Positions 34,424 through 42,466 of a stretch of DNA of 64,000 bases are shown in pieces; within the stretch, counting starts at the first letter, position 1, and each line of letters starts with the position of its first letter. A model generated the notes under the pieces. That model was not told the DNA's origin, did no database searches, and worked only from the letters and a program-made list of their open reading frames with translations. The translations under genes were made by a program, and so were the position numbers. The DNA is from an uncultured Christensenellaceae bacterium (GTDB lineage Bacteria; Bacillota; Clostridia; Christensenellales; Borkfalkiaceae): contig CAJUNJ010000007.1 of the NCBI GenBank assembly GCA_910587825.1, positions 1-64,000 of the forward strand. Direction: 5' to 3'.

Positions 34424-35590
34424 TTATTCACACAAAAACACGACTTTTCTGTCGGTCAGTTTGCTTTCGATAAACTGCAACGCCTTTTCCCTGCCCATTG
34501 CCATAACCGCCGTTGTAAGCGCGTCGGCGCTGCCTGCGCTTCCGCCGATTATCGTTACGGACATTATGCCCTTGTTGACGGGCTTGCCCGTTGTAGGGTC
34601 TATTACGTGGCAGTATCTCACGCCGTTTATCGTGTAATATCTTTCGTTGTCGCCGCTCGTCGAAATTTTTTGGTTGCGAGTCTTTATTTTTACGTACCCG
34701 TAAGATTCGGTGGACGTTGCACGCGGGCTTGCAAAATACAAACTGTAAGCACCGCTCTGCACGTTGCTTTTGACAAGCATACTGCTTGCGCCGAAGTTGA
34801 AATAACCGAATTTATACCCGTACTCGTCAAACAGCCCTTCGACGCGGTCTACTGCATAACCCTTGCCTATTCCGCCTAAATCAAGCTTCATCGAATAGAC
34901 CGTGTTTGCATAACTAACCGTATAGTCGGGCTTTTTGATAAAGTACTTGTCACCGTCCGTCCTCAGAACAATATCTCCGAAATGCGAAGCAAGGTCTGTG
35001 TATACGGCGACTTCTTCATCGGAAGGAAGCTGGCTTACGCGTTTGGGATAGACCTGTTTATCGCCGAAGTAATACGCCCTTACGTTGTAGTATAGCGCGG
35101 GGTTGTAATAACCTTCCGTAAGCTTGTATACGGCGTACGCCTCGCTAAGCACTTCATAGGTTATCCTGCGTATTTCAATCTCTTCGCCCGCCTGCGCGTT
35201 ATTGAATTTGGTTATGTCGGAATTTTCTACGGCGTGAGAAAGACATTTGTCGATATTGTCCAGAGTTGCGCCGACCACGGCGGTAAATTCGTTAAAACGG
35301 CTTTCCGCACCGTCAGCCGAAAAATCCGCCGACACTACAAGTTCCGCCGGAGAAAGCATTGAATAATACGATTTTGATTTGGAAGTGTAACCCGTAGTAT
35401 CTATTTCTTCGATTTCGGGCTCGGTTGCCGAGTATCCGCCTGCCGTACCGCCGAGTGTAAAGTGACTGTCTGTAATTTCGTAGCCGCCGTCCGGAATGTT
35501 TGTATAAAAACTGTAATTTTTAGCGCAACCCGCGGACAGCGTACAACCCAATATCAGAAAAGCCGCGGGAATAGTAAGAAATTTTTTCAT
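34424..35590 (-). CDS. apbE: FAD:protein FMN transferase, lipoprotein
   Basis: 388 residues from the ATG at 35590; a longer open frame lacks a signal. Signal peptide with lipobox SAGC (Cys near 21) anchors it outside. ApbE motifs are present: KLDLGGIGKGYAVD (about 245-258), YCHVIDPTTGKPV and IIGGSAGSADALTTAVMAMG with the Mg2+-binding Asp. The enzyme attaches FMN to Thr of the [ST]GAT motif in exported flavoproteins, here RnfG/RnfD and the FMN-bind lipoprotein at 36453. A promoter gives a leaderless start (TATAAT 6 nt before the ATG). Confidence 0.95.
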   Translation of the reverse strand: MKKFLTIPAAFLILGCTLSAGCAKNYSFYTNIPDGGYEITDSHFTLGGTAGGYSATEPEIEEIDTTGYTSKSKSYYSMLSPAELVVSADFSADGAESRFNEFTAVVGATLDNIDKCLSHAVENSDITKFNNAQAGEEIEIRRITYEVLSEAYAVYKLTEGYYNPALYYNVRAYYFGDKQVYPKRVSQLPSDEEVAVYTDLASHFGDIVLRTDGDKYFIKKPDYTVSYANTVYSMKLDLGGIGKGYAVDRVEGLFDEYGYKFGYFNFGASSMLVKSNVQSGAYSLYFASPRATSTESYGYVKIKTRNQKISTSGDNERYYTINGVRYCHVIDPTTGKPVNKGIMSVTIIGGSAGSADALTTAVMAMGREKALQFIESKLTDRKVVFLCE

Positions 35591-35596
35591 AGCACC

Positions 35597-35625
35597 ATTA
35601 TACTTTATATACCTTAAAATAGCAA
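35597..35625 (-). promoter_or_regulatory. Promoter of apbE, leaderless geometry
   Basis: On minus, TTGCTA (35625-35620), 17 nt, TATAAT (35602-35597), then GGTGCT and the ATG. No SD is possible in six nucleotides of this sequence. Confidence 0.65.
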
Positions 35626-35707
35626 CAAAAAAACCCGCCTGAAAATGCACACTTCTCATAGGGAATTAAATACTAAATTTTTAAGAGTTATACTTTCAAG
35701 CGAGGAC

Positions 35708-35740
35708 AAAAGCTCTCGAACGATATGTTCGAGAGCTTTT
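35708..35740. terminator. Strong bidirectional terminator
   Basis: Perfect 14-bp stem AAAAGCTCTCGAAC/GTTCGAGAGCTTTT around GATAT. It can end the minus-strand gene at 35864. On plus, nothing coding precedes it in the 120 nt after apbE's promoter. The surrounding 35591-35863 region holds no gene that I can see. Confidence 0.75.
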
Positions 35741-35863
35741 TACTGCAAACTATTTAGAAAGACAAATTGAAATTTAGCGGCGTGTCGCCGCAGCCACGTA
35801 TCTTTATTACTGAACCGCTTAACCTACTTCACTGCACGTCAAATTGAAATTTATCGTTATATT

Positions 35864-36202
35864 TCACCAAATAATTTCACCGTTATAGCAAATTGAGTTA
35901 AGGTCAGAAAAATATGATTTTATTCCATAATATGGCGTAATTAGCAAACCGATAAAACACCCTGCACCGATATAAAACCCCAATTTTATACTATATTCCA
36001 AATTGGAATTTTTCATTTTATATGCAAAATATAAAACAGTAGGCGGTAAAAAGAATATCCAAATACTGCATATAACACAAGAAAATATTTTTTCAAAACC
36101 CCATTCTAATGATGTGTCTAAAAAGAACAATAGTATAAAAATGGCAACTAAAATTAAAGATATAACAAATGTAATAATTTTATATTTTATTTGATGCTTC
36201 AT
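35864..36202 (-). CDS. Small three-helix membrane protein, AT-rich
   Basis: 112 residues with membrane helices at about 8-30, 38-60 and 75-97 and no recognised domain. GAGGTG precedes the ATG, and a TTGCGC-17-TATAAT promoter lies upstream. The codon use is distinctly more AT-rich (many Ile/Phe/Lys/Asn codons ending in A/T) than the neighbouring genes, and it stands alone between hairpins, both consistent with recent acquisition. Function unknown. Confidence 0.7.
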   Translation of the reverse strand: MKHQIKYKIITFVISLILVAIFILLFFLDTSLEWGFEKIFSCVICSIWIFFLPPTVLYFAYKMKNSNLEYSIKLGFYIGAGCFIGLLITPYYGIKSYFSDLNSICYNGEIIW

Positions 36203-36239
36203 AACACCTCATCGCTAAATTACTGTTTATCGTACAATC

Positions 36240-36268
36240 ATTATATCACGAAAAATGAAAGAGCGCAA
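36240..36268 (-). promoter_or_regulatory. Promoter of the small membrane protein gene
   Basis: On minus, TTGCGC (36268-36263), 17 nt, TATAAT (36245-36240); 37 nt before the ATG. Confidence 0.55.
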
Positions 36269-36310
36269 CTGATTGAATTTTGCGGGAAATATAAAACATA
36301 TCTATATCTC

Positions 36311-36344
36311 ACTAGGCTACGAGTAGCCTAGTTCGTCCACGAAA
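36311..36344. repeat. Perfect hairpin followed by TTCGTCCACGA
   Basis: ACTAGGCTAC and GTAGCCTAGT flank GA (36311-36332), then TCGTCCACGA and a run of A. The order hairpin-TCGTCCAC resembles the tail of the tmRNA region (50196-50322), where TCGTCCACCA occurs twice on minus. The remaining part of 36203-36452 holds only a promoter and a terminator. Confidence 0.35.
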
Positions 36345-36351
36345 AAAAGTA

Positions 36352-36379
36352 CAGAAAAGGCACAGCTTAACGCTATGCC
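36352..36379 (-). terminator. Terminator of the FMN-bind lipoprotein gene
   Basis: On minus GGCATAGC (36379-36372) pairs with GCTGTGCC (36366-36359) and is followed by TTTTCTGTACTTTTTTT. It lies 75 nt after the stop. Confidence 0.65.
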
Positions 36380-36452
36380 TAAATCTTTTTATTTGCGTTT
36401 TATTATATTCCCTATGGGAATTACGGTAAGGCGGGTTGTATTTGTTTGTAAA

Positions 36453-36977
36453 TTAATTTTTGGCAGGCTGCAATATATTTCCGATTTCAATCTTCTTACC
36501 GAGAGCTCTCTGAACAGCAAGCAAAAGTCTGCCGCTACCCTGCGTTGCGCCGGTAATCATAACATCGCTCATATCGGGGTTTTTAGCAGCTTCATAGGGA
36601 ACGCCGTTATCTTGTATATAAACCTTCTTTTCAATAACTTCCGTAACCGAAAGTCCTTCATACTTTTGAAGAAGCCAAGCTTCGTTGTTTACCCAGTTTG
36701 CCTTAGCTTCATCATTCCAAGGAGATTCGGGCGTAGGAGGATTACTTACTACAACCCAATCGGAATGCTTGACCGCCGTAGTGTCGACAACCTTGGTGAT
36801 TATATTATTTTCCACAGTTACTTCAACACTCATACCGTAAGTATGTCCCCAGCTAACATATGAATACTCACCTTCGTATTTTCCGTTATAACCGGAGCAA
36901 CCCGTTGCCATTGCAACGCCTGCACAAAGTGCGGTTGAAGCAGCTAAAATCGATAATGCCTTAAAAATCTTTTTCAT
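36453..36977 (-). CDS. FMN-binding lipoprotein, extracellular electron carrier candidate
   Basis: 174 residues. Signal peptide with lipobox ATGC (Cys near 27), then one FMN-bind domain ending in MITGATQGSGRLLLAVQRAL, with an intact T-G-A-T flavinylation motif near residue 143-146. The flavin would be attached by the ApbE encoded 1.4 kb away. Similar lipoproteins (PplA of Listeria is the known example) carry electrons from the membrane to outside acceptors, which would connect this gene with the Rnf/ApbE/NusG-II group. AGAGGTAA lies before the ATG and a TTGACA-17-TAAAAT promoter upstream. Confidence 0.88.
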   Translation of the reverse strand: MKKIFKALSILAASTALCAGVAMATGCSGYNGKYEGEYSYVSWGHTYGMSVEVTVENNIITKVVDTTAVKHSDWVVVSNPPTPESPWNDEAKANWVNNEAWLLQKYEGLSVTEVIEKKVYIQDNGVPYEAAKNPDMSDVMITGATQGSGRLLLAVQRALGKKIEIGNILQPAKN

Positions 36978-37007
36978 AAATTACCTCTGAAAATTTATTA
37001 CTACATT

Positions 37008-37036
37008 ATTTTATCACACGCCAAAAACAGTGTCAA
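37008..37036 (-). promoter_or_regulatory. Promoter of the FMN-bind lipoprotein gene
   Basis: On minus, TTGACA (37036-37031), 17 nt, TAAAAT (37013-37008); 30 nt before the ATG with an SD in between. Confidence 0.75.
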
Positions 37037-37075
37037 CACTTTTCGGTAATATTTTACTTATTTTACCGCATTTTT

Positions 37076-39910
37076 TTATTCTGTACGCAATGCCACGACA
37101 GGGTCTTTTTTAGCCGCCGAAGACGCAGGAATAAGTCCGGAAATAAGCGTTAGCACAACGCTTATACAAACCATTATCAAAGCCTGCCACCAAGGCAACG
37201 CGGCTATCGTGAATATGCCCGTAAGCGTGCCTACAATAATATTTATTATAAGCGAAAGCACGTAAGTAATTACTATGCCGACAAACCCTGCGGCAAATCC
37301 TATAATAAATGTTTCGGCGTTGAACAGACGTTTTATGTCTTTCTTCCTTGCACCCACCGAACGCAGTATGCCTATTTCCTTTATGCGTTCGACGACGGAT
37401 ACGTAAGTTATTATACCGACCATTACGGTAGATACGACAAGCGACAGGGCGGTAAACGCGACAAGCGCAATGGTTATCATATCTATCATAGTGTTTATCA
37501 TCATTATCATAAGCCCGACGGTATCGGTGTACTTTACGGCGTCCTTTGCGGCAAGGTTTTCAACCTTAACGGTTACACCGTCGGCATTGACGTATTCAAA
37601 CGTTCCCGTGTCGCTTTCACAGGCGTCGTTCCATTTGTCAAGATAGTCGGTTATTAAGTCCTTTCCGTCAAAGTCAAGCGGATAAATACTGAACGCAACC
37701 GGAATGTCGGAGCCGCCCAAAAGCCCCGCTTCGACTTTAAGCTTTTCAAAGGGGTCGTCCGAAGACGAGCTTCCTCCGCCCATCATCATACTCATCATAT
37801 TGCCCCGACCCATATCGATTATAAAGCCCAAATCCGTTGCGCTGTCGTAATGGTAATTATTGCCTTCGTGCGAAGATATGTACGTGTACGAATAATTATA
37901 GGGCAGACAGTTAAGCTGACCGTGTTCCTTTACGTAATCCACTATTTTACTTTCAAGCGAAGTTGAAAGCATAAGTTTTGCAAGTTCGTTGGTGTAATAT
38001 AAGCCGGAATTGAGACAGCCGTATGATATGTTGTCTTTCTTTTGCAGAATTACTTTGACTTTAAGTTCCACCGCACCGTCGTCGGAAAAGTCCTTACTGT
38101 CGTGATTGTACTTATAAACGGCGGGCATATGCATACCGTGGTAAAGAAACTCCTCGTCGCCCGCTTCGGAATAAACCGTGTCGTTGGGGTACCATTTGAA
38201 AGTTTTGGAATCTTCGCCTATAAAATAGCTGTAATCAAGCCCCTTGCCTTCATAATTGCCATCCTTTACGATATATTTGTCGATAAGGCTTTCGTTGTAG
38301 TATCCGTTGTCGTCTATATCGTTTTCAACGAGAGCGCGGTAAGCGAAATTTAAAAATTCTTCCTGTGAAAAATATCCGTACTGACCGAGCGTAAGGTCGG
38401 TTACCTGGTCGCGGTTTAATACGAGTATAAGACTTTCCTTGTTTTCAAACAGGTCTTTAAGCTCGCTTTCGGTAAGCTTTTCGGTCTTGCCGCCCGACGT
38501 GGCGACTATGTCGTACTGGGATAAAATATAACTGTAATTGTCGGGCAATTCCTCAAACGAATCTGCGGTTGCGATAAGCGAAGTATACTGCTTGTAATCT
38601 TCTTCCAATCCGAGAATTGACGTATATTTCTGACGGATTGCGGTAAGCGAATAATTACCGCTTGTATCTTTCGACGGGTCGTCAATGGGATTGTTTGATA
38701 TTTTGAAATCCGTGTAGATGTTGTTGGATATATTATAGCCGTAATTAAACTGAATGGCGTTATAATATTCCGTCGGCATAGCCCTTACGTAATTTATATA
38801 GTCTTCGGTTATGTAGTTTGTCGCAATCGCGCCCTGCATACCCATAAGCGTTTCCAGAACGGAGTCGACGTAAATTTTACCGTCCTGCAACTTGGTAATA
38901 TCCAGTTCCGTATGGGAATTGGTCATATTCATAAGCGAATCGAAGTCAAGCGCGGTCTCCGATACCGTAAGCGGATAGCCCGAAAGCATATCGTCCTGCA
39001 TATTGCGTATATAGCTCTGCACGCCCGCGGAAATGGCAAGCACCATAGATACGCCTATTATGCCGATACTTCCCGCAACCGATACCATAACCGTACGCTT
39101 GGTCTTGGAAAGCAGGTTTTTAAGCGACAGCATAAACGCCATTCCGATAGACATAGAAGACTTTTTCTTCCTGCCCTTGTTGGTCTTGCTCTCTTCCTCC
39201 GCAAGCTGTACGCTTTCAGTTTTTTCGTTACCGTCGTAAGGCATACTGTCGTCGGTTACAAGTCCGTCCAGAAGCCTTATTATTCTCGTCGAATACTGTT
39301 CGGCAAGCTCGGGGTTGTGCGTTACCATAATTACAAGTCTGTCTTTCGAAATTTCTTTTAACAGATCCATAATCTGGATGCTGGTCTTGGAATCGAGCGC
39401 GCCCGTCGGTTCGTCCGCAAGCACTATTTCGGGGTCGTTGATGAGTGCGCGCGCAATTGCCACCCTTTGCGCCTGACCGCCCGAAAGCTGGTTGGGGCGG
39501 TTATGTATCTTGTCTTTAAGCCCCACTTTGTCAAGCGCTTCTTCGGCGCGGCGGCGGCGTTCTTCCTTGCTTACGCCCGAAATGGTAAGCGCAAGCTCGA
39601 CGTTCTGCAAAATAGTCTGGTGGGGAATGAGATGATAACTTTGGAAGATAAAGCCTATGGAATGGTTTCTGTATGTATCCCAGTCCCTGTCGTTGAACTT
39701 TTTGGTGCTTACACCGTTGATTATAAGGTCGCCGGAAGTGTACTTGTCAAGTCCGCCGATAATGTTTAAAAGCGTAGTCTTGCCGCAACCCGATGCACCG
39801 AGTATTGACACGAATTCGTTTTTACGGAAGTTTAAACTTACACCCTTTAAAGCGTGTACGGCTTCCCCCGCAACCTGATAATCTTTTGTAATGTCTTTCA
39901 GTTGTAACAT
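37076..39910 (-). CDS. ABC exporter, ATPase fused to FtsX-type permease (MacB-like)
   Basis: 944 residues. N-terminal ABC domain: Walker A GASGCGKTT (about 38-46), signature LSGGQAQRVAIARAL, Walker B VLADEPTGALDSK, and the switch His in MVTHNPELAEQ. A helix at about 275-297 is followed by a 470-residue extracytoplasmic region, and three helices lie in the FtsX domain at the end (about 805-935), with ERIKEIGILRSVGARKKDIKRLFNAE. The extracytoplasmic part includes a Met-rich stretch (GRGNMMSMMMGGGSSSSDD). Such mechanotransmission-type transporters export peptides or lipoproteins or sense antibiotics; substrate unknown. Located downstream of gltX with a 28-nt gap. Confidence 0.93.
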   Translation of the reverse strand: MLQLKDITKDYQVAGEAVHALKGVSLNFRKNEFVSILGASGCGKTTLLNIIGGLDKYTSGDLIINGVSTKKFNDRDWDTYRNHSIGFIFQSYHLIPHQTILQNVELALTISGVSKEERRRRAEEALDKVGLKDKIHNRPNQLSGGQAQRVAIARALINDPEIVLADEPTGALDSKTSIQIMDLLKEISKDRLVIMVTHNPELAEQYSTRIIRLLDGLVTDDSMPYDGNEKTESVQLAEEESKTNKGRKKKSSMSIGMAFMLSLKNLLSKTKRTVMVSVAGSIGIIGVSMVLAISAGVQSYIRNMQDDMLSGYPLTVSETALDFDSLMNMTNSHTELDITKLQDGKIYVDSVLETLMGMQGAIATNYITEDYINYVRAMPTEYYNAIQFNYGYNISNNIYTDFKISNNPIDDPSKDTSGNYSLTAIRQKYTSILGLEEDYKQYTSLIATADSFEELPDNYSYILSQYDIVATSGGKTEKLTESELKDLFENKESLILVLNRDQVTDLTLGQYGYFSQEEFLNFAYRALVENDIDDNGYYNESLIDKYIVKDGNYEGKGLDYSYFIGEDSKTFKWYPNDTVYSEAGDEEFLYHGMHMPAVYKYNHDSKDFSDDGAVELKVKVILQKKDNISYGCLNSGLYYTNELAKLMLSTSLESKIVDYVKEHGQLNCLPYNYSYTYISSHEGNNYHYDSATDLGFIIDMGRGNMMSMMMGGGSSSSDDPFEKLKVEAGLLGGSDIPVAFSIYPLDFDGKDLITDYLDKWNDACESDTGTFEYVNADGVTVKVENLAAKDAVKYTDTVGLMIMMINTMIDMITIALVAFTALSLVVSTVMVGIITYVSVVERIKEIGILRSVGARKKDIKRLFNAETFIIGFAAGFVGIVITYVLSLIINIIVGTLTGIFTIAALPWWQALIMVCISVVLTLISGLIPASSAAKKDPVVALRTE

Positions 39911-39938
39911 ATATTACCTCGTATAAGGAATTTATCGT

Positions 39939-41582
39939 TTAAATTTTACCCGCTTCGAGACGCGCAAGCGTGCGGTCTTTGCCGAGTATGCGCATTATCG
40001 TGCATAGGTCCGGAGAGTTAGGCATACCCGTTACGGCGATGCGCAGAATTTCCGCAACGTCCGACACGTTGCCCTTATAATTTTCGGGATTGGCTTTGAA
40101 GTCGCTCATCTCCGCCGCAAACCCTACCTCGGGGGCTATTGCCTTGACTTTCGCAAACCACGCCGAATTGTCGTCTGCGGGGTCGTAAACCTTTATAAAC
40201 GCGTCCAAAACGGCGTTTACGGTATCCTTGCCGAATCTGTAAGCGTATTCGGGCGAGAAAGTGTCGTCAAAGAAATAATCTATAAGTCTTACGCCCTGCG
40301 CGGCGCGTTCTATATCCTTTCTGCGCTTCTTTCCCCCGACGCCCATTATAAGTGCGAGTATTTGGGTTATATATTGCCTGTCGGCAAAATGCGCCCTGTC
40401 GGCGTCCGTACCGAATTCGTCGACCCAGCCCTTTAAAAATTCATAACAGCCTTCCGCTGAAAGCTTTGAAATTTCCGTTTTGGACACGTCGTTAAGCTTA
40501 TCCAAATCGAAAAGCGCACCGCTGCGGCTCATTTTTTCTATACGGAATTTAAACGAACGCCAGTCGGCTTCCGGATTTTTGAGCGACCACTCTTCGAAAT
40601 CGGAATTTAGAAGGGTCATAAGATATTTTACGACCGCCACGGGATAATATCCGTCTTTTCTGTAATAGTCCAAAGAAAGTTCCGGATCCTTGCGCTTGGA
40701 GAGTTTGCGCTTTGTACCGCCGTCCATTTTCATAAGCGACGACGTGTGCGCGTAACGGGGCGGCTTAAAGCCGAGAACTTTGTGCAGTTCGAGATGGACG
40801 GGCAGACTCGACAGCCATTCTTCGCCGCGTATTACAAGCGTAGTGCGCATAAAATGGTCGTCTATGGCGTGCGCGAAATGGTAGGTCGGAATACCGTCAG
40901 ACTTCAAAATTACCACGTCCTGGTCGTTTTCCGTAACGGTAACTTCGCCCTTTATCGCATCGCGGAAAAGTATTTTATTTTCTATACTGCCCTGCGATTT
41001 AAGGCGTATTACGTAGGGCTTGCCTGCGGCAAGATTATTGTAAATTTCTTCTTCGGAAAGATTTCTGCACTTCGCGTATTCGCCGTAATAACCCGTAGTC
41101 TTCTTTTCGGCAGTCTGCGCTTCGCGTACGGCGTTAAGTTCGTCTTCGCCGCAAAAGCAGGGATACGCAAGCCCGCGTTCAATCAAATCCTTTACGAACG
41201 CGCGGTATATCTTGGCGCGCCTTCGCTGGTAATAAGGCCCGTAGACGTTTAACGGACTGTCTATTTCGGCTCCTTCGTCAAAGTCTATACCGAAATATTT
41301 AAGCGAGCGTATTACGCTTTCGACGGCTCCGTCAACCCTGCGCTTTTCGTCGGTGTCCTCTATCCTCAGATAGAATATCCCGCCCGTAGTGTGGGCGCAA
41401 CGTTCGTCGGCAAGCGCGGAATAGAGGTTGCCGAGATGTATAAAGCCCGTGGGCGACGGCGCAAGACGTGTAACTTCGGCTTTCGGAGCGCGGGTGCGTT
41501 CGGGATAAATTTTTTCGTATTCTTCCACCGGAAGCAGGTCGCCGTCGGGAATGAGCGCGGCGGCAAGTTTTTTCATATCCAT
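39939..41582 (-). CDS. gltX: Glutamyl-tRNA synthetase
   Basis: 547 residues. The class-I signature HIGH appears as HLGN in APSPTGFIHLGNLYSALADE (about 42-62), and the KMSKS loop as KRKLSKRKDPE (about 293-303). About 40 residues precede the catalytic domain (PVEEYEKIYPERTRAPKAEVTR), a variant seen in many clostridial GluRS. It charges tRNA-Glu, and possibly tRNA-Gln if no GlnRS exists. AGGAGA lies 5 nt before the ATG at 41582; a second ATG at 41576 is also possible. Confidence 0.96.
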   Translation of the reverse strand: MDMKKLAAALIPDGDLLPVEEYEKIYPERTRAPKAEVTRLAPSPTGFIHLGNLYSALADERCAHTTGGIFYLRIEDTDEKRRVDGAVESVIRSLKYFGIDFDEGAEIDSPLNVYGPYYQRRRAKIYRAFVKDLIERGLAYPCFCGEDELNAVREAQTAEKKTTGYYGEYAKCRNLSEEEIYNNLAAGKPYVIRLKSQGSIENKILFRDAIKGEVTVTENDQDVVILKSDGIPTYHFAHAIDDHFMRTTLVIRGEEWLSSLPVHLELHKVLGFKPPRYAHTSSLMKMDGGTKRKLSKRKDPELSLDYYRKDGYYPVAVVKYLMTLLNSDFEEWSLKNPEADWRSFKFRIEKMSRSGALFDLDKLNDVSKTEISKLSAEGCYEFLKGWVDEFGTDADRAHFADRQYITQILALIMGVGGKKRRKDIERAAQGVRLIDYFFDDTFSPEYAYRFGKDTVNAVLDAFIKVYDPADDNSAWFAKVKAIAPEVGFAAEMSDFKANPENYKGNVSDVAEILRIAVTGMPNSPDLCTIMRILGKDRTLARLEAGKI

Positions 41583-41591
41583 AATATTCTC

Positions 41592-42212
41592 CTATTTATC
41601 TTTTCGTTTAAAGGGAAATAGCGCAAGCTTTCTTAAAGTAAACCACAGCACGATTAAAATTTCGAAAACCGCGGCGACGATATAGATGAAATATATTTTG
41701 TTGAAATCCGTAAACGCCGCGACGAAAATATGAAATATCACCGCCGCAGACCACACCGCAAGCGAACAGGCTATAATGTTTGTAATCCAGTTGCCCCACT
41801 TCGCGGAAAACACAATTAAAAGCACCGAACAGGCGAACGGCGCAAACACGAAAGACAGATATGCGTAACTTTCGGTGGTTTTGACGAAAAACAAAATCAT
41901 AAATACCACGGTTGCGATAAAGAACACAAGCCCCACCGAAAGAAGAGTTACAAGCAAACGTTTTTTCCCGATGTTGAGTTTGGGTTTGGCTTTCTTGCCG
42001 GCGTCGTCGGTTATAATATCGTCAACTGTTATATTGTAGATATCGGCAAGCTTTTTCAATACGCGTATATCGGGTATCGCTTCCCCCCGCTCCCACTTGG
42101 AAACGGCTTTATCGGAATAGTTTAACATCTCCGCAAGCTGTAACTGCGTAAGGTGCGCACAGGTTCTCAGCTCGGTAAGATTTTTCGCTATTATTTCCTT
42201 CAACTCGTCCAT
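41592..42212 (-). CDS. XRE-family regulator fused to a membrane domain
   Basis: 206 residues. Residues about 6-65 are an XRE helix-turn-helix (NLTELRTCAHLTQLQLAEMLNYSDKAVSKWERGEAIPDI), followed by a short linker and four to five membrane helices (about 85-110, 115-135, 142-165, 170-192). The design suggests a membrane-bound regulator responding to membrane state or an envelope signal. An inverted repeat CTCTAC-TGTGA-GTAGAG with a further half-site lies 50-90 nt upstream and is a likely operator. gltX follows by 9 nt. Confidence 0.85.
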   Translation of the reverse strand: MDELKEIIAKNLTELRTCAHLTQLQLAEMLNYSDKAVSKWERGEAIPDIRVLKKLADIYNITVDDIITDDAGKKAKPKLNIGKKRLLVTLLSVGLVFFIATVVFMILFFVKTTESYAYLSFVFAPFACSVLLIVFSAKWGNWITNIIACSLAVWSAAVIFHIFVAAFTDFNKIYFIYIVAAVFEILIVLWFTLRKLALFPFKRKDK

Positions 42213-42260
42213 AAGGCTATTTTATCATATCCACTGTAAAAATTCAAGCAAAAACAGCAA

Positions 42261-42298
42261 CTCTACTGTGAGTAGAGTGTGAAATTTTAACGGTAGAG
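42261..42298. promoter_or_regulatory. Operator-like repeats CTCTAC/GTAGAG
   Basis: CTCTAC (42261-42266) and GTAGAG (42272-42277) form an inverted repeat with a 5-nt gap. A second GTAGAG starts at 42293, exactly 21 bp after the first. It lies between the XRE-membrane regulator and degV, so it could control either. No gene is seen between 42213 and 42394. Confidence 0.45.
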
Positions 42299-42394
42299 TC
42301 GCTTTACCAAGCAGTATAGGCACGATTTGAAAACGTGGAGATCTTTTTATGCAAATTATGTTGTATTTTATGCGCGAAGGTTGATAATATAAGT

Positions 42395-42466
42395 ATGGAA
42401 TTAAAACAAAAAAATATTATGCTTAAACGCCGTACAAAACAAAATGCGGCGGGGGGAGTTCTATAA
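42395..42466 (+). CDS. Possible 23-residue leader peptide of degV
   Basis: ATG at 42395 opens 23 basic codons (starting MELKQKNIMLKRR) whose TAA shares a base with the degV ATG (TAATG). A weak TAATAT lies 4 nt before the start. The fit is suggestive of coupling but such a short frame may be chance. Confidence 0.2.
   Translation: MELKQKNIMLKRRTKQNAAGGVL

Noticed and set aside
39939..41582. N-terminal extension of GluRS as novelty
   Set aside because: The same MYPER-like extension is common among clostridial GluRS, so it is not unusual.
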